Origin: Apteryx mantelli
Lineage: Eukaryota; Chordata; Aves; Apterygiformes; Apterygidae
Assembly: GCF_036417845.1 (NCBI RefSeq)
Contig: NC_089980.1
Coordinates: 134,318,516 to 134,382,515, forward strand
DNA: 64,000 nucleotides
Direction of reading: 5' to 3'
A program made the position numbers and the translations under genes. The notes under the pieces are model-generated. The model was given only the letters and a program-made list of their open reading frames with translations. It was not told where the DNA came from and made no database searches. Positions 11,488 through 23,709 of the stretch are shown one piece after another (position 1 is the stretch's first letter; every line of letters begins with the position of its first letter).

Positions 11488-12013
11488 GGCAGCTTTGGAC
11501 TGCCTGAGGTCATGGAGAGTATGGAGGCACATGCTTCATATACTGTGGCATTGGCAGGGACATGCATCCCTCTCAGTGTTCACACCTGGATCATTTCTTA
11601 CCCGTAGTTCTACAATTGCTGTTGCCTACAGGGTGGGTAGCCCTGGAGGTGCCTGGCCAAGGGGGACACACACCCCAGCACACACATCCACATACAGCCA
11701 CATGCTGCTGCTGCCCGAGCCTCCCATGGGCACAGAGATGCCCCAGCGCCCCAGAGGACTGGGACACTGCTCCCGCGCCAGGGAAACCACCTGCGGGAAC
11801 CACAGAGTGCCTTTGTGCCACCAGCAGCAAGCGCCGGGGCCCGGGAGGCACTGCGAGGCACAGCGTCCCCCACCACGCTGCCAGGGAAGAGCAGCCCTGA
11901 GCGCGGCCGTGGTGGGGAACCTGAGCATCGCAAAACCCTTACCCACACAGAACCTCCTGTCCCACCAGGAAACCTCTGCACTTTCCACCAACTGCAATGC
12001 CAAACTACACGGC

Positions 12014-12019
12014 TTTATT
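12014..12019 (-). terminator. Polyadenylation signal of AvBD gene R1
   Basis: AATAAA on the minus strand in the last exon, about 215 bp after the stop codon. The same signal is kept in all five array genes. Confidence 0.8.
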
Positions 12020-12232
12020 GAAGCAGGGACATGCAGCTTCTTTCCAGCTGACACAAGGGCCTCGGCCGCCTTGCTCCCGCACACAAGTGCCCTTGCATCC
12101 CATCAGGAGCAGCGCTTCACCTTCCGTTTGCACACGACTTGGAGACTGCAGAAGCAGGAAGGGAGGAGGACATGCAGAGCCATTTCAGGACTGAGAAGCA
12201 AGGGGGGAATGCTGCTTGGAAGATTCAGGGCC

Positions 12233-13849
12233 TCAGCCGAATATGCTGTAGGAGTAAAAGAGAGAGTGATGGCACCTGCTTGCAACGTACTCTTTGCATT
12301 TCCCTTTCTCCCAGCCTCTCCAACTACCTCTCCCACACTAAGCAACTGCAGGGAGGGTCTAAAGCTAAATGCCCCAGAAGGAAGCTCCAGTGCTTCTTGC
12401 AGGCGCCTTGGAGCTCTGTTTTCCTAAGCGGTTGCAGCGCCAGCTCCAAGGCTCTGCAGGGACACCCGGGCAAGGACTGGGAGCCTCGTGCCACGGCAGG
12501 GACACCCGTCACTCTTGGCCACTGTGGCAGAGCCTCCGTCAGGGCTGTGCAGGTCTCGTGGGGCCGAGGGGAGTGGGAAGGTGCTGTCTGACTTTGGGGT
12601 CCTTCAGGGCAGCCCCAAGCACACAAGGCCCTTTCTCCTCCTGCCCTGGGCTCTGCCTCACAGCATGAAGGCACAAAGGCGTTAACCAGGAGTGTGGGTT
12701 TAAAGACAACAGCAGCTCTTTCTGCTGTTGCTTTGGCATGGCAACATCAATTTCAATTCCAGAACTTACTTTTTGCAACAAATGGAAAATCTTGAGCATA
12801 CTCCCTTGGCAACATAAGGGAAATAGCAATTTGAAAATGAACAATAGCCTTTTATTCGTTCACATTCCTTCTTACTTCCTGGTGCGAAGGAGAATCCTGC
12901 AAATTAAAACAGTTGAAAAGGAGCAAGAATGGGATTACTGTAAAGAATCCGTGTATTCCAGAGGAGCCGATACTCCCCTTGCATGTTAGCCTCCACACAG
13001 ACTCAGCATCAAACCCGCAGTCTTTACATCTTCCGAAGAAAGTTTACATGGCGATGTGTGTGTGCACAGGGCAGGCAGCGGGGAAGAGCAGCGGGAGGCC
13101 GAGGCAGAGCCGTGCTGCCTCCCCAGCTCCGCAGCTGCATGCCCACCGCTGCCGGCAGCAGCAGCAGAGCGGGAAGCAGGGCACAGCCCGCACCCCACGT
13201 TCCCTCCCGGCTGCTCCCGGCCGCCAGTGGCCTCTGATGGAAAGCCCTCGCGCAGCCCTCGCCAGGCCTCACGCCTCGGGGCACCGGCACCTTGGGACGC
13301 TCGGCTTAGAGGCCGCTGGATGAGGGGGCAGCTTTGCGCCCCAGGCAGGGCTCCTCAAATGGCATCACACTTATGGTCTGACGTGCCATCGCTCCCCAAG
13401 GTGCCCGCTGTTCGAACAGCCTGGTCTGGCTGTAAGGGCTGCGTCCTCTGTGGCTGCAGCATGAGCTCCTCTGCAGCAGCTCCCCACGAGGCAGCTAAAG
13501 GCAGGACCCGGGAGCTGCCTCCCACTTCAGCCCCCCAAGGAGACAGCCTTTATTCCTGGGAGCTATCTCCACACCCGCTGCCCATGCTCATGGGGGAAAG
13601 GGCGCTCTCAGAAGAGCTTTCGAGCTATGCCGTTGCATGGCTTTTCCCATAGGAACACTAAGTCGACCAGAAAACCAACCATTCCCTCCAAACTGTTCAG
13701 TGCCTCTGACCAACGGGGCCGCTTGCGGGGCATGGACGACACCTCTGAGGTGGGTTCACACCTCACCTCTGCTCCCCTCCTCACATCTCACCTGCAGCGC
13801 CCTGGAGCAACAGCAGGAAGAAAGGGAAGAGCAAGCACAGGATCCGCAT
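12233..13849 (-). CDS. Avian beta-defensin, AvBD1-like (array gene R1)
   Basis: Secreted cationic antimicrobial peptide of the AvBD family. Coding parts: signal exon 13849-13792 (ATG, MRILCLLFPFFLLLLQGAA; exon acceptor at 13879), six-cysteine exon 12896-12770, terminal exon 12245-12233 (TGA). The phases join to 65 residues. The cysteine spacing is C-x6-C-x4-C-x9-C-x6-CC, the beta-defensin pattern, and the acidic-to-basic propiece is very short. The peptide ends CCKNIFG, recalling chicken AvBD1, which ends CCKRIWG. The six-cysteine exon is identical to that of F2, 17 kb away on the other strand, but the terminal exon matches R2. A 5' UTR exon ends at 14967 behind a TATA box. Antimicrobial function is inferred from family only. 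Confidence 0.85.
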
Positions 13850-14966
13850 GGCTGACAGACGGCCCAGAGCTCCACGTGGCTGCGGAGGGGAGTCACAAGG
13901 CAGCAAGGAGAAGAAGGACCCCGTGAGGAGACAGCAATGGTGATTAGCATTACAACTGCATGAAGATCCCGGGAAGAGTCGTTTGGACAATCTACATGGG
14001 TTTTTTCATTATCTTTCTCACAGGTCTGCCTTACGGTTTCTCCAAAAGACAGACTGGGGAACTCCTGCCTGGTTGTTGCAATTTTAGTCAAATCAACATC
14101 CAAGGAAATTTCAAAAATGCAAGCAGAAACTCACCTTGGAAGCTGTACTCCTCAGCCCTAACACATCATGTCTTTTCTCCTGAGGAGAATTCAATATGTT
14201 TTCAAAGGGACAGAATCGAGGGGTGAGCTAAGAAACAAGTTCCAATGTAGTTACCTGATGGGAGCTATTGCTAGGGCATTTGCCCTCTCCCGCTGCCTCC
14301 CCTTCGCACAGGCCACAGCGAAGAAGGTTTGCACAGCAGGAGATCCTTGTGCCGACACTGAAGGCGATGCCCAGAGTAGGACTGAGGGCAAGAAATGAGC
14401 GAGGTTCTTACACTGAAGGCCCAGCCACCTCAGCAGTGCCCACCCGCGAGTCCAGGTCACTCCCAGGCTTCCCAGCAGACACCCTCAGAGCCCGACAGGC
14501 TGCACCACAACCCAGGGCGGCACCTCCCCCGGCCACGGCACGAGGGCAGAGAAGGGTCTCCGTCGCCGCTGAGGTCACCACAGAACACCCTCTGGGAGCT
14601 AGCTGAGGCCTGAGAGCGTGGAAGACCTCTGTGCTGCTGCCCGGGAAGCGTCTGCCCTCTTTGCCCGGGAGGGTCCCCACCTCGCCAGAGCACAAGCCCT
14701 CGGGTCCCTCCTCAAGCAGCCAGGCACCTTTCCAGTCTGTCCTGCAGCTGGGAAAGCCCGCATCCAGCTTCCCCTCTCTCGAGGCTCTAACAATCATCAG
14801 CTCATAGGTGGGATTTGCTCTCTTTTCTGCAACCGCCGGCTGGCCTCGCTGTCTGCTCTGATGCTTCCACCCATGTGGCATGTCGATGGTTCCAGGCAGA
14901 TGGCACTTGAACAGGCCAAGAGGCGGAATGGGTGGCCAACCTGGAAGCGACCCCGCAGGTACCTAC

Positions 14967-15081
14967 CAGATCAGGGGCGGTCTTGGCGTTCAGGCAGTGA
15001 CGATCCCACCACGGGTCGCCTGTGTCCCAGTGCCCCTTGGGTCGGGGAGTGTTGTTTTGCCCACAGCACCCTGGTTTTATA
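14967..15081 (-). promoter_or_regulatory. Core promoter and 5' UTR exon of R1
   Basis: TATAAAA on the minus strand at 15081-15075, with a CCAAT box about 55 bp further upstream. The 5' UTR exon would start about 30 bp downstream of the TATA box and ends at the donor 14967|gtaggt. The sequence is nearly identical in the other four array genes. Confidence 0.75.
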
Positions 15082-15309
15082 CTCCTCCAGACGGGTGGGA
15101 CGTGTGCTTGTTCCCGCGGCCACATCTTCCCCTGGCCAATGAGAAAGTGACCCATGTGCATGACCCACGGGGCTGACGGGCTGCTCCCTTACCCCTCCCT
15201 CCTGCAGTGGGAGAGGGTGAGGTGCCTCCTGGGAACTCCTGCAATCGCCACCGTTATCCCCACGCAACACGTCTTGTGACACCGCGCTGCGGCGGCACAG
15301 CAGGCGCAC

Positions 15310-17270
15310 CGGCTACGGTAGTTTTATTCAAACTGTTTGAGATGCGCAAAAAGATTGGCTGGTGCAGGCACCAGCAGCAACCAATTCCTCCCCCCTCCCC
15401 CCCTCCCCAAATTCCTCCTTTTTTTCTCCAGTGAGATTATATAGTCAAGTAATGTGTGATGTGAAAGAATATACAGAATATTGTGCACTTCCTTACCTTT
15501 GAACTTTGCAAGAACAGCTTCACCTGTGACAAGAAGTCCATGCACCTGCCATGCCATGGGTGATAAGCATGACTGTATCTGTCTAGGGGCTATTCGAAGA
15601 TGCAGAGAGGGACGTGAGGAAATGTGTTAGGGGGAGAAAGGCAGCCTGCCTAATGCAGCTGAATAAGCTGCTCTTAAACAATCTGAGCTGAATGATTATA
15701 GCACGGACATAGCCACAGGTGTGTAGCCACACGTTCGGTTCAGTTCATGCCATCAAGACAAGCGGCAGTTCTTGCTGGGCAGGAGGGGACTGTGCTGCAC
15801 GCCTGACTGGCGATTGCCTCTCAAGGTTTTTGGAGGCCCGCTTCTGGTCTCCCCGGCTCCCAGTGGCTACCTGCAGGGGATTTTGGCAGTGGAAAGGGGC
15901 AATTGCACCTTTTCTCCTTGCATATTTATTAGACGTTAAGTCACTATAACATTATGACATTTAGGAAAAAGGTGAAAGAGGACTTCCACTTATTTAGGAG
16001 AAATAGAGGGAGCATAAGCTTGGAAGACCGATCCAGGGTTTTGCTGGTTCTTGAAGAGACGCATTAAAATTTTGCTTTGTGGTACAGAAGCAGTTTGCGA
16101 GCAGTTTCCAATGCTCACGGATGTATTGTGCATGTCCCAAGTTTGTTTCTGCAAACCACAATGCCCAACGTCTCTTATGCAAGACAGGATGGCACAGGAC
16201 TCAGGGTCTGAAGACCCTGGAATTCCTCTCCGAGGTGTCAGAATACGAAAGTGATGCCTTGATTTCTCTGAGAAGAAAAAAAAGAAGAAGATGCCTTTTG
16301 GCTGGACATTTGGGTGACCGGAAGGGTAACACAGGAGCCTGGACCGAATTGGGCATTGGTGTCATGGGGGGAACTGGGACCTGGGGCTGCACCGTGGGGT
16401 CACTCAGGAGCCCGGGCTGGGTTGGGGTCAGCCCCAAGACCCTTTTGTCTCTCCAGTGCTTGACTCCCAGCCCTTTGCTCTCTCCTGGCGCTGGCCCAGC
16501 ACTCTTGGTACTCCCTCCCATAGCCCGTACTCAGACTCACCAGCTAGTCTGGCTTGAAGTTTGCTAGAGGATCATGGACATGAGCAAAGACACAGCATAG
16601 ACAGCACGTTCATACAAGAAATAGTAAGGAATAAAGCTGAACAGGAAGATAGGACAGACTGTGGTGATGAGGTGCAGGGCATGGCCAGAGAAGGGTGCTG
16701 ACCAGCAGCCTGCTTTCAACCGCTTGGCCCTGCTTCTCTATCTTCCATGCCTGTTCCTCCCTGGCCCACCTTGGTTTTTCCCTTTCCTGGACTTTGGCCC
16801 TTTTTTGAAATATCAAATAATAATTCCTATAAATCTCAGAATTCTCTTAATCAATTCCAGACCTCCAGGGCTTGCCATTATAAGTCTTATAAACCTTCCT
16901 TCAATAGCCACCTTCAGTTTGGACAGCATTACATGGAGATTTTCTTCTGTTAAATGACCTTTGTGTGTTTTGCACAAGGGAAAATAGTTTCAGAAGCAGT
17001 TGATTCAGATTAAAAAAATGGGAATGGTTTCTCACCTTCTCACTATTTCTCTGGTCACTATCTCCTCATCTGAATAGCCATTAGAGAGAGATTCTTAAAC
17101 TTACCACTTCTTTGCATGTCACGTGCATAGTCATCCTGGCACAAATGAAAATGTCCTTGTAATGTTCAAGGGAGAGAAGGTGCGCAATATGCTGCACGTT
17201 CCTGCATTTAACACACTGCCTGACTACACGAGGCAGCCGAAAGGAGAGGAAGAGGCAAATATCCCATCGG
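15310..17270. other. Head-to-head spacer between R1 and F1
   Basis: No gene seen. It holds a C-rich low-complexity tract at about 15,389-15,425, a 15,720-15,930 segment similar to 39,500-39,660, a 16,100-16,300 element repeated inverted at 27,000-27,185 and 38,570-38,800, and a 16,320-17,120 segment repeated inverted at 34,960-35,760. All regulatory sequence shared by R1 and F1 must lie here or in the promoters. Confidence 0.6.
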
Positions 17271-17524
17271 TGTGTACGACTGGTTCCTGCTCCTCTCTAT
17301 GCCAGAAAAATGGCTTTGTCCATGGCAGACAGTTCATGCCAAGCCACTGTCGCCAGCGTGCCTGCTGTGCCGCCGCAGCGCGGTGTCACAAGACGTGTTG
17401 CGTGGGGATAACGGTGGCGATTGCAAGAGTTCCCAGGAGGCACCTCACCCTCTCCCACTGCAGGAGGGAGGGGTAAGGGAGCAGCCCGTCAGCCCCGTGG
17501 GTCATGCACATGGGTCACTTTCTC

Positions 17525-17698
17525 ATTGGCCAGGGGAAGATGTGGCCGCGGGAACAAGCACACGTCCCACCCGTCTGGAGGAGTATAAAACCAGGGTGCT
17601 GTGGGCAAAACAACACTCCCCGACCCAAGGGGCACTGGGACACAGGCGACTCGTGGTGGGATCGTCACTGCCTGAACGCCAAGACCGCCCCTGATCTG
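17525..17698 (+). promoter_or_regulatory. Core promoter and 5' UTR exon of F1
   Basis: Inverted CCAAT (attgg) at 17525-17529, TATAAAA at 17584-17590, and a 5' UTR exon ending at the donor 17698|gtaggt. Confidence 0.75.
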
Positions 17699-18207
17699 GT
17701 AGGTACCTGCGGGGTCGCTTCCAGGTTGGCCACCCATTCCGCCTCTTGGCCTGTTCAAGTGCCATCTGCCTGGAACCATCGACATGCCACATGGGTGGAA
17801 GCATCAGAGCAGATAGCGAGGCCAGCCGGCGGTTGCAGAAAAGAGAGCAAATCCCACCTATGAGCTGATGATTGTTAGAGCCTCGAGAGAGGGGAAGCTG
17901 GATGCGGGCTTTCCCAGCTACAGGACAGACTGGAAAGGTGCCTGGCTGCTTGAGGAGGGACCCGAGGGCTTGTGCTCTGGCGAGGTGGGGACCCTCCCGG
18001 GCAAAGAGGGCAGACGCTTCTCAGGCAGCAGCACAGAGGTCTTCCAGGCTGATACTTCCCAACTGCTCGCGCAATATCCCAAAGCATTGCTGTCCATAGC
18101 TGGCACTCCTGCTTGGGAGCAGGCTACAGCAAAACATCATGCTGTGTTCTTTGAGTGTTCGTGTGTCCCCTCTGCAGCCACGTGGAGCACGGGGCCGGCC
18201 GTCAGCC

Positions 18208-19817
18208 ATGCGGATCCTCTACCTTCTCTTCCCCTTCTTCCTGCTGCTGCTCCAGGGCGCTGCAGGTGAGACGGGCAGAGGGGCAGAGGGGTGAGCTGTG
18301 ACCCCGTGTCAGCGGGGTCTGCCACGTCCCAGGAAGACACTCAGCGTGTTGGAGCGGTGCAAAGTTGAGGAGGGACGAAAGAAGGATGCTTCTGAGGGGC
18401 CCCTTCAGGAGCACCTGCAGTGGGTATGGGGGGCACAGGTGCCCAGCAAGAAGAGCCTGGCTTCTCCTGTGGGCTGCGAAGGCATTCAGCTGCAGGCGCC
18501 AAGCCTGCGTTCAGCTGCTGCTCCGTGGGTGTCTGCAGGGGAGCTGCCTTCTGCAAGCCTGGGGTCCTCACAGCCCCCCGTTCAGAGGGACCTGCCACCC
18601 AGCGTAGGCGTGGGAACGTGCCGCGCGGCGCCTGCTGCCTTGGCAGTCTGCCTGGGGCGCAAAGCGGTCCCGCCTTGTGCAGGGGCCTCTAAGCCGAGCG
18701 TCCCAAGGTGCCGGTGCCCCGAGGCGTGAGGCCTGGCGAGGGCTGCGCGAGGGCTTTCCATCAGAGGCCACTCGCGGCCGGGAGCAGCCGGGAGGGAACG
18801 TGGGGTGCGGGCTGTGCCCTGCTTCCCGCTCTGCTGCTGCTGCCGGCAGCGGTGGGCATGCAGCTGCGGAGCTGGGGAGGCAGCACGGCTCTGCCTCGGC
18901 CTCCCACTGCTCTTCCCCGCTGCCTGCCCCGTGCACACACACCCCCACTGCCATGTAGCGCTGTTAGAGGGGAGAGGTCTTGCTGGTGAAGATGCAGGTA
19001 CGGTGAGTTTGGTGCTGAGTGCATGTAGGGGGTGGAAATCCAGGGTGAAATCCAGGGTTAGGGTCAACCCTTCTGGAATCACACACTCTTCTCTCCCACT
19101 TTTTCTTTGCCACTTTTTCTTTGTATATCCATCTCCATGGCTGCAGGAAGTGCCAAAGACTGCAGACGAAGAGGGGGATTCTGCGTTTTTGGGGGCTGTC
19201 GTTTTCCTAATAAATACATTGGAAAGTGTTCTAAATTAGTCCATTGCTGCAAAAGGTAAGTTGTGGATTGGAAGTTCAGGAAAAGGGTTGCTGCCTCATC
19301 ACTAGCGATGATAGTCATAGTCTTCTTTTGAGTCAAGTCCTGGTTAACGCCTTTGTGCCTTCATGCTGTGAGGCAGAGCCCAGGGCAGGAGGAGAAAGGG
19401 CCTTGTGTGCTTGGGGCTGCCCTGAAGGACCCCAAAGTCAGACAGCACCTTCCCACTCCCCTCGGCCCCACGAGACCTGCACAGCCCTGACGGAGGCTCT
19501 GCCACAGTGGCCAAGAGTGACGGGTGTCCCTGCCGTGGCACAAGGCTCCCAGTCCTTGCCCGGATGTCCCTGCAGAGCCTTGGAGCTGGCGCTGCAACCG
19601 CTTAGGAAAACAGAGCTCCAAGCTGCCTGCAAGAAGCACTGGAGCTTCCTTCTGGGGCATTTAGCCTTAGGCCCTCCCTGCAGTTGCTTAGTGTGGGAGA
19701 GGTAGTTGGAGAGGCTGGGAGAAAGGGAAATGCAAAGAGTACGTTGCAAGCAGGTGCCATCACTCTCTCTTTTACTCCTACAGCATACGGGGCTGGGGAC
19801 GTGCATCTTTCGAGTAG
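18208..19817 (+). CDS. Avian beta-defensin, AvBD3-like (array gene F1)
   Basis: Coding parts: signal exon 18208-18265 (exon acceptor at 18178; MRILYLLFPFFLLLLQGAA), six-cysteine exon 19147-19255, terminal exon 19784-19817 (TAG). The total is 66 residues. The mature region starts near GSAKDCRRRGGFC and keeps C-x6-C-x4-C-x9-C-x6-CC. The block RGGFC..GGCRFP....IGKC is the AvBD3 signature (chicken AvBD3 has RGGFC, CRFP and IGKC at the same places). After CCK a tail SIRGWGRASFE follows, longer than in R1, R2 or R3. AvBD genes are expressed mostly in heterophils, bone marrow and epithelia; expression of this copy is not shown. It faces R1 head-to-head and R2 tail-to-tail. Confidence 0.87.
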
Positions 19818-20009
19818 CACTTCCCCCTTACTTCTCAGTCCTGAAATGGCTCTGCATGTCCTCCTCCCTTCCTGCTTCTGCAGTCTCCAAGTCGTGTGCA
19901 AACGGAAGGTGAAGCGCTGCTCCTGATGGGATGCAAGGGCACTTGTGTGCAGGAGCAAGGCGGCCGAGGCCCTTGTGTCAGCTGGAAAGAAGCTGCATGT
20001 CCCTGCTTC

Positions 20010-20015
20010 AATAAA
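20010..20015 (+). terminator. Polyadenylation signal of F1
   Basis: AATAAA in the terminal exon, 193 bp after the TAG stop of F1. Confidence 0.8.
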
Positions 20016-20380
20016 GCCGTGTAGTTTGGCATTGCAGTTGGTGGAAAGTGCAGAGGTTTCCTGGTGGGACAGGAGGTTCTGTGTGGGTAAGGGTTTTGCG
20101 ATGCTCAGGTTCGCCACCACGGCCGCGCTCAGGGCTGCTCTTCCCTGGCAGCGTGGTGGGGGACGCTGTGCCTCGCAGTGCCTCCCGGGCCCCGGCGCTT
20201 GCTGCTGGTGGCACAAAGGCACTCTGTGGTTCCCGCAGGTGGTTTCCCTGGCGCGGGAGCAGTGTCCCGGTCCTCTGGGGTGCTGGGGTGTCTCTGTGCC
20301 CACGGGAGGCTCGGGCGGCAGCAGCAGCGTGCAGCTGTGTGCGGAGGGTGGCGCTGGGGTGTGTCTCCCCCTTGGCCAGG

Positions 20381-20752
20381 TGTCGGAGTGGGAGACGGAC
20401 CCGGAGTAACGATGAGTCTCAATGTGAGTATGATCGTTCTCCCCTTATTAGAGCTTACACAGAGTATATATAGACAGGCGATAGAGCATGTGCTAGCAAT
20501 AGCTGTATGATTCGTTTACAGTCTCTGTTCACGCGCCTAAAGCGAATACACGATTGGTGCAAAGTTGCTGTTCCCGTGGAGGGGCTTGTCGGCCCCCTCC
20601 TTGACTTGTTTACCACTACTTGTCTTCCCCTTCTGTAATGGTCTAGGAATGCTCAAGGACAGTTCACATAGCCGCGGGATCCTCCCTCTATTGTGAAGAC
20701 AGGATTGCTCACTAAGAGATCTTGCCCCTTTTCACTTAACCATTCTTCCAAA
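20381..20752 (-). mobile_element. Solo LTR of an endogenous retrovirus
   Basis: About 372 bp inserted into the 3' flank of F1. Flanking gccagg at 20375-20380 and 20753-20758 is a 6-bp target-site duplication, and the uninterrupted site exists at about 31,705 in the inverted copy. On the minus strand it ends in ...CGACA. The plus-strand start (tgtcggag...gagtaacg) resembles the corresponding end of the LTR at 58,850, so it is probably a related class II family. No internal retroviral sequence is present. Confidence 0.75.
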
Positions 20753-20758
20753 GCCAGG

Positions 20759-21560
20759 CACCTGCACGGCTGCCCACCGGCCCGTCCCCGAGGCCCCGCG
20801 CTCCTCCTCGCCCTGCTCCGGCATGCTGCAGCCCTCCTTGCTGCGGGCCACGACGGCGGCTGCGCTGCCCCTGCGCCCCTTCCCACCGCGCCGCCGCACG
20901 GCGCCTCCCTCGCCCTCCTCGGCCGTCGCGACGGGCACCCGCCGAGCGGCCCCTGCCCACCTCCCCTCCACGCCTGCCCTCCCCACGCACCCACGCCTCT
21001 CCGCCACCCACGGCCTCCATCGCCGCCGCAGCCCTGCCGCGACGAGGCTGAGCGCCCGCGCCGCCCGCCAAGGACACCTCTGCAGCCCTTGCAGTGAGAC
21101 GGGTCTCCGGGGAGGGCGGTCCAGCTCAGCCTCGACGGGACCTCTCCAGCGGGTCCCACGCACCGTGGCCTGCAAGCGTGCAGATCTCGAGCCCAGCAGG
21201 CAATGCACGGGCTGTCTTCTGCGCTCTGCCCGCCTGCCGATACTCGGCGGTGGCACTGCAGCTCTCTGCCACCAGCAGTGACCTCCACCTTGCTGCAAAG
21301 GCCAGCCTCAAGGCTTGTGTTGTGCCTGCGCTCGAGCAGCAGCTTGTGTGCGTGCACATGGGCCTGCAGGAGCAAAACGTGCCCCTGGCTGTGTTGGCGA
21401 AGCCTTTGCTTTCCAAGGAGCCAGAGCAGCCTCAGCCCTCTCTACCCGGACTCGACCACCTCCTGCTTCCAGGCGCATGTCCAGCCCTTGCCAAAGCAGC
21501 AGGGCGGACATCTGCAGGAGCTTCCCGCGTGCCTCTGCCCTGCTCGCAAGGCTGAAGGTC
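20759..21560. repeat. GC/CpG-rich duplicated segment, left copy
   Basis: A CpG-rich 0.8-kb segment repeated inverted and nearly identically at 30,890-31,700. On the minus strand ATGs at about 21,029 and 20,824 open short frames running to a possible donor near 20,759, so it could be a captured first exon or CpG island of some gene. I do not recognise the product. Long open frames on both strands follow from its GC content. Confidence 0.6.
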
Positions 21561-21901
21561 CTTGCCGGAGTCAAACACAGCACACGCCTCTGCCACAGGG
21601 ACTGCGGCTGGGAAGGGCCTGGGGCCCTTTCTGGGGAGAAGGGAGCGAGGATGGCTGCTTTGGGAAGCTGACATCTGTCTGTGGGAACCACAGAGCAGTT
21701 TTGTGCCACCAGCAGCAAGCGCCGGGGCCCGGGAGGCACTGCGAGGCACAGCGTCCCCCACCACGCTGCCAGGGAAGAGCAGCCCTGAGCGTGGCTGTGG
21801 TGGGGAACCTGAGCATCGCAAAACCCTTACCCACACAGAACCTCCTGTCCCACCAGGAAACCTCTGCACTTTCCATCAACTGCAATGCCAAACTACACGG
21901 C

Positions 21902-21907
21902 TTTATT
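21902..21907 (-). terminator. Polyadenylation signal of R2
   Basis: AATAAA on the minus strand in the terminal exon, about 215 bp after the stop codon of R2. Confidence 0.8.
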
Positions 21908-22120
21908 GAAGCAGGGACATGCAGCTTCTTTCCAGCTGACACAAGGGCCTCGGCCGCCTTGCTCCCGCACACAAGTGCCCTTGCATCCCATCAGGAGCAG
22001 CGCTTCACCTTCCGTTTGCACACGACTTGGAGACTGCAGAAGCAGGAAGGGAGGAGGACATGCAGAGCCATTTCAGGACTGAGAAGCAAGGGGGAAGTGC
22101 TGCTTGGAAGATTCAGAGCC

Positions 22121-23709
22121 TCAGCCGAATATGCTGTAGGAGTAAAAGAGAGAGTGATGGCACCTGCTTGCAACGTACTCTTTGCATTTCCCTTTCTCCC
22201 AGCCTCTCCAACTACCTCTCCCACACTAAGCAACTGCAGGGAGGGCCTAAGGCTAAATGCCCCAGAAGGAAGCTCCAGTGCTTCTTGCAGGCAGCTTGGA
22301 GCTCTGTTTTCCTAAGCGGTTGCAGCACCAGCTCCAAGGCTCTGCAGGGACATCCGGGCAAGGACTGTGAGCCTCGTGCCACGGCAGGGACACCCGTCAC
22401 TCTTGGCCACTGTGGCAGAGCCTCTCTCAGGGCTGTGCAGGTCTCGTGGGGCCGAGGGGAGTGGGAAGGTGCTGTCTGACTTTGGGGTCCTTCAGGGCAG
22501 CCCCGAGCACACAAGGCCCTTTCTCCTCCTGCCCTGGGCTCTGCCTCACAGCATGAAGGCACAAAGGCGTTAACCAGGACTTGACTCAAAAGAAGACTAT
22601 GACTATCAACGCTAGTGATGAGGCAGCAACCCTTTTCCTGAACGTCCAATCCACAACTTACCTTTTGCAGCAAAAGAGAAATCTAGAACACTTTCCAATG
22701 TATTTACTACCGAAAGGACATAGGCCATAGAAACAGAATCCCCCTTTTCGTCTGCAGCCATCGGCACTTCCTGCAGCCACGGAGATGGATGTACAGAGAA
22801 ACAGTGGCAAAGAAAAAGTGGGAGAGAAGAGTGTGTGATTCCAGAAGGGTTGACCCTAACCCTGGATTTCACCCTGGATTTCCACCCCCTACATGCACTC
22901 AGCACCAAACTCACCGTACCTGCATCTTCACCAGCAAGACCTCTCCCCTCTAACAGCGCTACATGGCAGTGGGGGGGTGTGTGCACAGGGCAGGCAGCGG
23001 GGAAGAGCAGCGGGAGGCCGAGGCAGAGCCGTGCTGCCTCCCCAGCTCCGCAGCTGCATGCCCACCGCTGCCGGCAGCAGCAGCAGAGCGGGAAGCAGGG
23101 CACAGCCCGCACCCCACGTTCCCTCCCGGCTGCTCCCGGCCGCGAGTGGCCTCTGATGGAAAGCCCTCGCGCAGCCCTCGCCAGGCCTCACGCCTCGGGG
23201 CACCGGCACCTTGGGACGCTCGGCTTAGAGGCCCCTGCACAAGGCGGGACTGCTTTGCGCCCCAGGCAGACTGCCAAGGCAGCAGGCGCCGCGCGGCACG
23301 TTCCCACGCCTACGCTGGGTGGCAGGTCCCTCTGAACGGGGGGCTGTGAGGACCCCAGGCTTGCGGAAGGCAGCTCCCCTGCAGACACCCACGGAGCAGC
23401 AGCTGAACGCAGGCTTGGCGCCTGCAGCTGAATGCCTTCGCAGCCCACAGGAGAAGCCAGGCTCTTCTTGCTGGGCACCTGTGCCCCCCATACCCACTGC
23501 AGGTGCTCCTGAAGGGGCCCCTCAGAAGCATCCTTCTTCCGTCCCTCCTCAACTTTGCACCGCTCCAACACGCGGAGCGTCTTCCCGGGACGTGGCAGAC
23601 CCCGCTGACACGGGGTCACAGCTCACCCCTCTGCCCCTCTGCCCGTCTCACCTGCAGCGCCCTGGAGCAGCAGCAGGAAGAAGGGGAAGAGAAGGTAGAG
23701 GATCCGCAT
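22121..23709 (-). CDS. Avian beta-defensin, AvBD3-like (array gene R2)
   Basis: Coding parts: signal exon 23709-23652 (same signal peptide as F1; exon acceptor at 23739), six-cysteine exon 22770-22662, terminal exon 22133-22121 (TGA), 59 residues in all. The mature peptide starts near GSADGCRRKGGFC and keeps all six cysteines with the standard spacing, then CCKSIFG. Against F1, about 13 of 36 residues of the six-cysteine exon differ, while the introns next to it are nearly identical. Hand comparison gives only about three synonymous changes. CPFG replaces the CRFP of AvBD3, so it is a divergent paralogue. No defect is visible. Confidence 0.85.

Larger units (their letters stand above)
11650..15310 (-). 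repeat. Duplicated AvBD block carrying gene R1 (inverted copy)
   Basis: About 3.7 kb that is nearly identical, in inverted orientation, to 27,240-30,790 (gene F2) and shares its promoter, intron 3 and 3' parts with 17,270-20,370 (gene F1). Within the block the segment around the signal exon and the six-cysteine exon follows F2, not F1. Confidence 0.85.
17270..20370 (+). repeat. Duplicated AvBD block carrying gene F1
   Basis: About 3.1 kb nearly identical in inverted orientation to 21,690-24,830 (R2) and 31,700-34,990 (R3). With the R1 block it forms an inverted pair centred near 16.3 kb. Confidence 0.85.
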
